Shown here: positions 13,883-19,504 of the stretch, one piece after another
Layout of the letters: each line of letters starts with the position of its first letter
Position numbering within the stretch: position 1 is the stretch's first letter
NCBI GenBank assembly: GCA_947448095.1
Contig: CANFNN010000016.1
Location: 1-20,615 of the forward strand
Reading direction: 5' to 3'
DNA: 20,615 nucleotides
From: Bacteriovoracaceae bacterium
Lineage (GTDB): Bacteria; Bdellovibrionota; Bacteriovoracia; Bacteriovoracales; Bacteriovoracaceae
Made by a program: the position numbers and the translations under genes
Notes under the pieces: generated by a model
Seen by the model: only the letters and a program-made list of their open reading frames with translations
What the model was told of the DNA's origin: nothing
The model's database searches: none

Positions 13883-15313
13883 ATGTGGAATTTAGATCTA
13901 AAAAAATATTCGCCCGTCTACCTTGTGAAAACTCCGATCACGCCTTGGATAGTGAATGAAAAGTTCATGCCTCAATTGCAGGCGAATGCGGCTTTTGTTA
14001 AACAACTAATTGATTCCTACCCTCATAAGAAGCGGGGAGTGATGAATTGGATTAAGGGCGTCTTTCATACTCCTGTTGAAGCTTTAGAAGAAGTGGATGT
14101 CCTGAAGTATCTCGGTCTCAAGACAATTGGAACTCTTGGTGGGGCCTTCGTTGATCAAAATGATTTTGATCGATGGATCGCAGTCGCAGAGGTTGCTCTT
14201 CCTACAGAGCGTTTTTATAGTAAGCCCTTCTTAAGCCTGGGATCGTCAAGACATGTTCTGTTGCAAGATGTTCAGCTCAAAGGTGTTGGACGAAATAATC
14301 TGTGTATTGATCAAGATTTTTATCACTCTTGGGGCGGATTGGTGATGAGAGACGCACTCAAAGGTTACCTCTCAATGCTTGTTGCAAATAAAAAAACGAA
14401 GCTCGGTTGCTTGAATATTTTAGGATTATTTAATTACACTGATGTTCCAGCGGGTAGCCCCCCTTTAACTTTGGTCGTGCGAGAATCGAATTCATTTCGT
14501 TTGTGCCAAATCGATTCAAGTTTTCTGACTGACACCGATATTAAAGTGGTGAAAAGTTTTTTGACAAAATCTTTTCCCGGTTTAAATCCGCAAGAGATGC
14601 TCGAGAAAATAATAGACCATTATATTCATGCCTACTCAGTAGGAGTTGTTCACCGATCACCCAATAAGGAAAATCTCCTGATTGATGGCAGATGGATCGA
14701 TACCGAATCCATCGACTTTAAAATGGATTCATCAGCACTTTATCCATTTCTTAAAATCGTAGTGCCTTGCCCTGATCAAGATCTTCCAAATAATTTCGGC
14801 AAGACTTTTGCTGAAGTGACTCAAGGTGAAAAAGATATCCTTTTTTATGACTCCTGGATTCACCATCTCTATTTTATGTGTGAATTGACCTTTGAGTCTT
14901 ATCAGAATCTTTGGCCCGAAGATATTGATGGGTTGAATGATTGCTTTTGGAAAATCATGCGCACTTATTTTTCCTCCGAGGCTCTTGATGTCTGGAGGAC
15001 TCAAACCTTTCACTTGATTTCAAACAATCAGATACAATTTTGCTCACAGACGCAAGATGAGCTGGACGTTTTTGCGAACATCTCAGAGCTTGCGGGCACT
15101 TGCCAAGATTTTAAGTGTATTGGGCACCACTATGACCCTACCCTGGGAGGAATGGTTTATACGTTTGCACAAAGTGAAGAGGACATTCACCAAGTGGTGA
15201 ATAGACTACTTCGCAAGTGGGAGATCAGTTTTTGGCCTGGAGAGAAGAACTGGCAAGAAGCGTTTGATCAAGCACGAAAGGCGATAGCGACGATTGATGA
15301 GATTATTTTGTGA
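13883..15313 (+). CDS. Divergent SelO/YdiU-family pseudokinase (putative protein AMPylase)
   Basis: A 476-aa protein; E. coli YdiU has a similar length. Q-L-K133-G-V-G-R fits SelO's L-K-G-x-G-x nucleotide loop, with R200-E-S-N-S-F-R matching its R-V-A-x-S-x-x-R region. V-G-V-V-H257-R-S-P-N261-K-E263-N264-L-L-I-D-G-R-W-I-D273 aligns without gaps to SelO's V-G-F-x-H-G-V-M-N-T-D-N-x-S-I-x-G-x-x-I-D. The metal-binding N264 and D273 are kept, but the catalytic Asp of N-T-D-N is Glu here. SelO enzymes transfer AMP from ATP to protein hydroxyls. The rest of the protein is strongly diverged. The ATG at 13883 is preferred over a GTG at 13871. The stop overlaps the next GTG start by 4 bases (GTGA), and the context is a peptide/glycosyltransferase locus. 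Confidence 0.6.
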   Translation: MWNLDLKKYSPVYLVKTPITPWIVNEKFMPQLQANAAFVKQLIDSYPHKKRGVMNWIKGVFHTPVEALEEVDVLKYLGLKTIGTLGGAFVDQNDFDRWIAVAEVALPTERFYSKPFLSLGSSRHVLLQDVQLKGVGRNNLCIDQDFYHSWGGLVMRDALKGYLSMLVANKKTKLGCLNILGLFNYTDVPAGSPPLTLVVRESNSFRLCQIDSSFLTDTDIKVVKSFLTKSFPGLNPQEMLEKIIDHYIHAYSVGVVHRSPNKENLLIDGRWIDTESIDFKMDSSALYPFLKIVVPCPDQDLPNNFGKTFAEVTQGEKDILFYDSWIHHLYFMCELTFESYQNLWPEDIDGLNDCFWKIMRTYFSSEALDVWRTQTFHLISNNQIQFCSQTQDELDVFANISELAGTCQDFKCIGHHYDPTLGGMVYTFAQSEEDIHQVVNRLLRKWEISFWPGEKNWQEAFDQARKAIATIDEIIL

Positions 15314-16434
15314 TTGTTTATTCAATGGTTTCTAATCACGGCGGGATGCTGAGAGTTGCCGAGTCTGCTCTTGCTATTCATGCTCAGTTAAAAAATGTGA
15401 CTGAGATGAAAATTTTTATTTTTTCCGAACAACCACCTGAGGGAGAGCTTCATCGAGATATTGAGTGGATTGAGTGGACTGAGAATGAAAATCCCTATAC
15501 CAAAGATAAAATTGAATACTACCGGGAGATCATTAAATCTAAAATTCCTGATCATGTGAGATTTTTAATTGGTGATTACATGACTCTGGCCTATTTTGAT
15601 TTTATGAAATCCGAGATCATTTATGATGTTCACGTTTTGGGAAAACCTCTTTATGAGGCTATCAAAACCAGTCCTGGTATTCATGCTTTAGATCACGTTA
15701 CTACTGCACCCGTAGCGACATTGATTGATGCTCAGGAGTTTCTATTTCTGAAATTTGAAAATAAGTTTATTACTAAGGCCAGCCGATTTATAGTGAACTC
15801 CCTTAATAGCGAGCGTTTTTTAAAAGAGCTTTACACTGAAGAGGTGAAGGGCAAGCCCATACAATATATTCCCGTTGCGAGTGAATTAAAAATAACTGAA
15901 AAGAATTTCTCTAAAGTTATCGATGTCTATTATTTTGGACGCTTTCATCCCGTGAAAGGTTTTCATTTCATGTTTTCTCAAAACTGGAAAAATCATCCCT
16001 TGTTTATTCGTGGTCTTGAGCCTCGTGTTTTAAATAATGATTCCCGAGAAATGCTTCAAGCGCGCTCGATAACGGCGCATAGCTGGGCCAAGGATTCGCA
16101 ATCTTTAGTAGAGGAGCTTTTGAGCAGTCGCCTGGTTCTTTTTCCCTCTATTTATGAACCATGGGGGCTAGCACTTCAGGAAGCCTTGTCTTTGGGCTGT
16201 GTGTGTCTAGCGAATAGAAATCACTCGGGCCATGAGGAGCAGATTGAAGAGGGTGTGAACGGTTTTCTGGTTGATATGAATTTACCAGATTGGTTTAAAA
16301 GAATTTCTGAAATCCTTGCCATGCCAGAAGAGAAACTGGCACTCATCTCTCAAAACGCCAAACAGCGCTCTAAACTAGGTCACAAGACTAGGACTCAAGG
16401 GTTTGTGGATTATATCAAGTCACTACTAGAGTAG
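15310..16434 (+). CDS. GT4-type glycosyltransferase (plus arm)
   Basis: A 374-aa cytoplasmic GT-B retaining glycosyltransferase. The N-terminal half has S-N-H-G-G-M-L-R at 8-15, a donor/acceptor loop. The C-terminal Rossmann domain starts V-Y-Y-F-G-R-F-H-P-V-K-G (about 206-217) and holds the E-x7-E motif E283-P-W-G-L-A-L-Q-E291, followed by E-Q-I-x-E-G-V-N-G-F-L-V. Sugar and acceptor are unknown; the neighbours suggest a protein or peptide acceptor. It starts at GTG 15310, overlapping the SelO-like stop. Its end overlaps the convergent PqqD-like gene by 9 bases, an arrangement that ties the two arms of the locus tightly together. Confidence 0.85.
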   Translation: MIVYSMVSNHGGMLRVAESALAIHAQLKNVTEMKIFIFSEQPPEGELHRDIEWIEWTENENPYTKDKIEYYREIIKSKIPDHVRFLIGDYMTLAYFDFMKSEIIYDVHVLGKPLYEAIKTSPGIHALDHVTTAPVATLIDAQEFLFLKFENKFITKASRFIVNSLNSERFLKELYTEEVKGKPIQYIPVASELKITEKNFSKVIDVYYFGRFHPVKGFHFMFSQNWKNHPLFIRGLEPRVLNNDSREMLQARSITAHSWAKDSQSLVEELLSSRLVLFPSIYEPWGLALQEALSLGCVCLANRNHSGHEEQIEEGVNGFLVDMNLPDWFKRISEILAMPEEKLALISQNAKQRSKLGHKTRTQGFVDYIKSLLE

Positions 16435-16686
16435 AAAATTTAGGCTTTGAAGTTTTAGGCGAAGAGATTCAAGGTCTTTTTTAATTTGCTCAGGTGTGCA
16501 GTCTTCATAGGTCTTAAGAATTTCTTCAATGATTTTTTCTTCTGGAGTCTGCGTATTGATCAATTTTAAAAAAGCCGATGAGACTCCTTCAAATTTATAG
16601 TACCGGTCCTCAGAGTCTGCGAGATCCAACGCAAAAACCACATCTTCATTTACATTCTTAATGACGATGGTGGATTTGAGCTGCAT
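16426..16686 (-). CDS. PqqD-like protein (RiPP recognition element fold)
   Basis: An 86-aa protein. An N-terminal strand region (2-20) precedes Y-Y-K-F-E-G-V-S-S-A-F-L-K-L-I (29-43), then a charged helix E-E-K-I-I-E-E-I-L-K-T-Y and a last helix pair Q-I-K-K-D-L-E-S-L-R-L-K-L-Q-S-L-N-F-L-L. This is the PqqD layout: 'y-y-x-l-e-G-v-s-A', 't-x-x-e-I-x-x-x-L-x-x-x-Y', 'D-l-x-x-f-l-x-x-L-x-x-x-x-l'. PqqD-type proteins bind the leader of a ribosomally made peptide and present it to a modifying enzyme. ATG 16686 is used (AGGTG just upstream, overlapping the stop region of the preceding peptide gene); a GTG at 16692 is possible. Confidence 0.75.
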   Translation of the reverse strand: MQLKSTIVIKNVNEDVVFALDLADSEDRYYKFEGVSSAFLKLINTQTPEEKIIEEILKTYEDCTPEQIKKDLESLRLKLQSLNFLL

Positions 16687-16692
16687 AGACAC

Positions 16693-16872
16693 CTAAGTCG
16701 TTTCAGGACAATCTGGGATAGTGAAGTAGGGTGAACCAAAACAAGTGTAGGCGTAAATTTGCAGCGTCTTCTGTTTGACTGACTCATCAATCGCATCATA
16801 ATCCGGTATAAAATCCTTAACCATGTTATCTAATGAAACTTCAACTGGTTCAGAATAAACATATTTTTTCAT
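16693..16872 (-). CDS. 59-aa peptide, candidate RiPP precursor
   Basis: The ATG at 16872 has a weak AGG 3-4 bases upstream, 14 bases after the stop of the 224-aa gene. The stop codon at 16693-16695 abuts the PqqD-like gene's ribosome-binding site. The N-terminus M-K-K-Y-V-Y6-S-E-P9-V-E-V resembles the lysine-plus-Y-x-x-P leader that PqqD-type domains often bind. An acidic middle (D-N-M, D-Y-D-A-I-D-E-S) follows, then a C-terminal segment with C44-F-G-S-P-Y-F-T-I-P-D-C55-P-E-T-T, rich in Cys, Ser, Thr, Tyr and Pro. There is no signal peptide. The precursor assignment is inference from size, layout and position between an uncharacterised gene and the PqqD-like gene. Confidence 0.6.
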   Translation of the reverse strand: MKKYVYSEPVEVSLDNMVKDFIPDYDAIDESVKQKTLQIYAYTCFGSPYFTIPDCPETT

Positions 16873-16886
16873 AAACCTATGTTAAT

Positions 16887-17561
16887 TCACTTCTCTTCAG
16901 ATTCAAAGACTTTCCATTGGCCATACCAAGTGGGATAGATGCGGCTAGCCCTCTCTGTCTCATGAAATTCATGGCTTGAGTCTAGCCTGGCTCCCGAGTG
17001 AAGGGCATGCAGATGAAGGGGGGAGAGTGTGTCACCGTGCCAATAATTCAGGTCAAAAACGACATCTGGCACCCAACTTGGGTGGTAGCAGAATTGTCGG
17101 TAATCAATTTTATGCTCATTCGGCCATTCAGGTGCGGTACAGGCATAACTTAGCCAGCGAATATCTAGACCAGCATAATGTGATTGAATCTCCTCCCAGG
17201 TTTTACGACTCGACTGGTGATGATTTATGATCAAAACGCGATGGATTTCTTTTTGCGGTTTTCTGAGAGATTCAAAAATATAATACGGGCGCTTCTGATC
17301 TTTTGAAACTTTGGGGGGAATAATCCAGCTTGGTAGGGCAGAGTCTACAGGCGCGCGCAAAAATATTAAGAACCCGGGATCTTCGTTGAGCCATCTCAGA
17401 GGCAGTTGATGATAATAAAGAAGTGGCCGCGCACTGGCAGAAATGAGGTCCGTGTCATCTGTTCCAAATAACAAATCGGGTCTATCCTTGAGTGTCACGA
17501 CCCATTTTTCTAGATCTAGATCAGGTCCAATAAGAGGATAGAAATTCTTTTTCTCGTTCAA
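16887..17561 (-). CDS. Protein of unknown function in peptide locus, 224 aa
   Basis: Not recognised. The start is TTG at 17561 with CGGAGAA about 5-7 bases upstream, inside the last 41 bases of the glycosyltransferase gene; no ATG fits. The sequence is soluble, with no signal peptide, and unusually rich in Trp, His, Tyr and Pro. A His-rich C-terminal half contains Y-W-H-G-D-T-L-S-P-L-H-L-H-A-L-H-S-G and S-S-H-E-F-H-E-T-E. Such clustering could be a metal site, but I cannot match a known metalloenzyme motif. The middle, H-R-V-L-I-I-N-H-H-Q-S-S-R, looks like a beta strand followed by a loop of a Rossmann-like domain. A modifying enzyme or adaptor for the downstream peptide is plausible, not shown. 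Confidence 0.6.
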   Translation of the reverse strand: MNEKKNFYPLIGPDLDLEKWVVTLKDRPDLLFGTDDTDLISASARPLLYYHQLPLRWLNEDPGFLIFLRAPVDSALPSWIIPPKVSKDQKRPYYIFESLRKPQKEIHRVLIINHHQSSRKTWEEIQSHYAGLDIRWLSYACTAPEWPNEHKIDYRQFCYHPSWVPDVVFDLNYWHGDTLSPLHLHALHSGARLDSSHEFHETERASRIYPTWYGQWKVFESEEK

Positions 17562-18747
17562 AAAATTCTCCGGGTTTTATCTGATCTTGGCAGTAGTTCC
17601 TAAATGCTTGTTTGAAGCCTTGAAAAGGAAAGTGTTTAGATTCCTTTAATACTTTTGTGCAATAGTTCTCTCGTTGTGTTTTCCAGAGATGAAATTGTTC
17701 AATATTTTGGGCCCGATCAGTTGGGGCAAAATTCTGCACCGCTAGCCACTGCTCAGAATCTATTCCTAAGTGACCTTCTTGAATTTTGACAGCCGCAAAT
17801 TGAACCTGCGGCAGTTCACTAAACTCTTTATGTCCTCCCCACGAAGTTAAAGAGCAAGGAAGACCTACTGATAGACTCTCAGCGACACTGAGACCGAAAT
17901 CTTCGCCGTCAAAAGTGCTGAGTGAAACAAAATGGTCACAGCCATTATAAACCTCTTCTAAATCATTTGGCCCAAGCTTGCCTAGATAAGTAATTGCCAC
18001 ACCCTGCTGATTGAGGATTTGCAGTTTTTCAAAAAAAGCTTCTCCGGCATAGTTGAGGTAATTGGCGCGCGGAACTTCTCTCCAATTAAGATTATCCGGG
18101 GCGCCAACAATAAAGAGTCTGGAGTTCGGGTGAGAATGAGCATGGAGGGCAAACAGATCCATCAGGTGAGTTACATTCTTTTGATAAGAAATTCGGCCAA
18201 CATAAAGAAAAATTTTTTCATTCTCAAAATGATTTTTTTTTCTCCAGCTCAAACGTTTCTCAGGTTTAAATACATAGGCATCTGGAATGAAGGGAAGGTA
18301 AGTCACGTTTTTAGAATCGTTTAAAATCTTTTCAAATACTTCTTTTTGAACGGTTGACCCCACCATGAAGCTCAGATTCATTGAGGTGAAATCAACTGAG
18401 GCCTGAATAAGGCGCATCATTCTTTTTATAGGGTTTCCATAAATATGGACCTGAATGTTTATTTCACTTGAAAGATTTTTTTGAATGAGTGGAAGCCAAT
18501 GAACTAAATCAAATCGCATATCGGCCAATATCAGGCTTGAAAGATTCAACTCCTTGAGTGAAGACCAAAAATCGGGATTTAAGTATTCATTCCAGCTAAT
18601 CGCCTTGACCACTAAATTTTGATCTACTTGCTGATACAGCTGTTGATAATTCTTTTGCAGAATTTGGGTACTCGACCAGGGAGTGGGGTCGATGAATTCA
18701 AGCCATAAAGTGGTTTTTTGAGACAAGACTATTTCCTTTTTTGGCAT
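17521..18747 (-). CDS. GT4-type glycosyltransferase (minus arm)
   Basis: A 408-aa GT-B retaining glycosyltransferase. The C-terminal donor domain begins F-L-Y-V-G-R-I-S-Y-Q-K-N (180-191) and contains L-F-I-V-G-A and the E-x7-E motif E282-D-F-G-L-S-V-A-E290. The N-terminal half (about 1-170) is diverged from common GT4 acceptor domains. The ATG at 18747 (M-P-K-K-E-I-V) is preferred; the frame extends to 18828 but that part lies across the DedA gene and its promoter. A TATACT 7 bases before the ATG and no Shine-Dalgarno suggest a leaderless message. First gene of a four-gene minus-strand arm (GT, 224-aa protein, 59-aa peptide, PqqD-like). Confidence 0.85.
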   Translation of the reverse strand: MPKKEIVLSQKTTLWLEFIDPTPWSSTQILQKNYQQLYQQVDQNLVVKAISWNEYLNPDFWSSLKELNLSSLILADMRFDLVHWLPLIQKNLSSEINIQVHIYGNPIKRMMRLIQASVDFTSMNLSFMVGSTVQKEVFEKILNDSKNVTYLPFIPDAYVFKPEKRLSWRKKNHFENEKIFLYVGRISYQKNVTHLMDLFALHAHSHPNSRLFIVGAPDNLNWREVPRANYLNYAGEAFFEKLQILNQQGVAITYLGKLGPNDLEEVYNGCDHFVSLSTFDGEDFGLSVAESLSVGLPCSLTSWGGHKEFSELPQVQFAAVKIQEGHLGIDSEQWLAVQNFAPTDRAQNIEQFHLWKTQRENYCTKVLKESKHFPFQGFKQAFRNYCQDQIKPGEFFEREKEFLSSYWT

Positions 18748-18754
18748 TTTTATC

Positions 18755-18762
18755 AGTATAAT
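18755..18762. promoter_or_regulatory. Symmetric -10 element for divergent transcription
   Basis: AGTATAAT reads TATAAT on the plus strand (18757-18762) and TATACT on the minus strand (18760-18755). The minus start (about 18748) coincides with the glycosyltransferase ATG; the plus start (about 18769) leaves a leader of roughly 37 bases before the DedA gene. No strong -35 was found in either direction. Confidence 0.45.
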
Positions 18763-18805
18763 GTTAGACAAATCAAACAGCCAGTAACCAATTGCAAAGG
18801 CCCTT

Positions 18806-19441
18806 ATGTCTAGCCTCATTAATGTCATTCTTCATCTTGATGCTCATTTACTTGAATGGATTGCTATGTTTGGGCCTTGGTTTTATGTGGTGATGTTTTT
18901 AATTATCTTTTGTGAGACGGGGCTTGTGGTAACTCCTTTTCTGCCGGGAGATTCGCTCTTATTCGCGCTGGGGGCCTTGGCGGCTTTAGATGAAGGTCTT
19001 GATCTGTGGCTGCTCCTTATCAGTTTGACCCTCGCTGGAATTTTAGGGGATACAGTTAATTATCATATTGGGAAATATCTCGGGGTGAAGGTCTTTGATA
19101 AAGATAGTCGGTTTTTCAAAAAGAAATACCTCGATCAGACCAAAGCCTTTTATGACCATTGGGGCTCGTTCACAGTGGTAGCGGCCCGGTTTGCGCCCAT
19201 TGCTCGCACCTTTGCTCCTTTTGTGGCCGGCATTGGGTCTATGAATTATAAAAGATTTCTGGCCTATAATATTTTGGGTGCCATTGCGTGGGTTTTTTCT
19301 TTTATCTTGGCCGGCTATTTTTTCGGTAACCTTCCGGTAGTGAAACGAAATTTTCACATTGTGATTTTTGGGGTGATTTTTGTATCAATGTTGCCCATGC
19401 TGGCCCCTTGGCTTAAAAGTAAGCTCGCTAAAAAAGCTTAG
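18806..19441 (+). CDS. DedA family membrane protein
   Basis: A 211-aa polytopic inner-membrane protein of the DedA/SNARE-associated (VTT) family. P-F-L-P-G-D49-S-L-L-F-A-L-G with E37 upstream, L-G-D-T-V-N-Y-H-I-G-K, then A-A-R127-F-A-P-I-A-R133-T-F-A-P-F-V-A-G-I-G-S-M and G-A-I-A-W give all conserved motifs, including the two arginines and acidic residues essential in E. coli YqjA. Family members flip phospholipids or undecaprenyl phosphate or support membrane homeostasis. AAAGG lies about 5 bases before the ATG. It is transcribed away from the glycosyltransferase gene, 58 bases apart, and is not obviously part of the peptide locus. Confidence 0.93.
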   Translation: MSSLINVILHLDAHLLEWIAMFGPWFYVVMFLIIFCETGLVVTPFLPGDSLLFALGALAALDEGLDLWLLLISLTLAGILGDTVNYHIGKYLGVKVFDKDSRFFKKKYLDQTKAFYDHWGSFTVVAARFAPIARTFAPFVAGIGSMNYKRFLAYNILGAIAWVFSFILAGYFFGNLPVVKRNFHIVIFGVIFVSMLPMLAPWLKSKLAKKA

Positions 19442-19492
19442 ACAAATCCTCTTCATGACAACTGATTGGCCCACAATGGGGCAAGAAACAAT

Positions 19493-19498
19493 TATGAT
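19493..19498 (+). promoter_or_regulatory. Candidate -10 element for photolyase-related gene
   Basis: TATGAT ends 6 bases before the ATG at 19505, so transcription would start at the initiation codon. The 63 bases before this gene hold no clear -35 and no clear terminator for DedA; the imperfect TTGGCCC/GGGGCAA pair at 19466-19484 has a mismatch and no T-run. Confidence 0.4.
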
Positions 19499-19504
19499 AG
19501 GGCC

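Noticed and set aside
14732..15013. Antisense frame inside the SelO-like gene
   Set aside because: No ribosome-binding site or family match; it is a shadow of the coding strand.
16426..17561. Lasso peptide or PQQ biosynthesis cluster
   Set aside because: The PqqD-like protein alone suggested these, but there is no asparagine-synthetase-like cyclase, no transglutaminase-like leader peptidase, no PqqE-type radical SAM protein and no PqqA E-x3-Y motif in the peptide.
18748..18828. Longer glycosyltransferase start at 18828
   Set aside because: It would cross the divergent DedA start and the symmetric -10 element; the ATG at 18747 gives a normal N-terminus.
19466..19484. Hairpin TTGGCCC/GGGGCAA as a DedA terminator
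   Set aside because: It has a central mismatch, a stem of only three plus three pairs and no following T-run.
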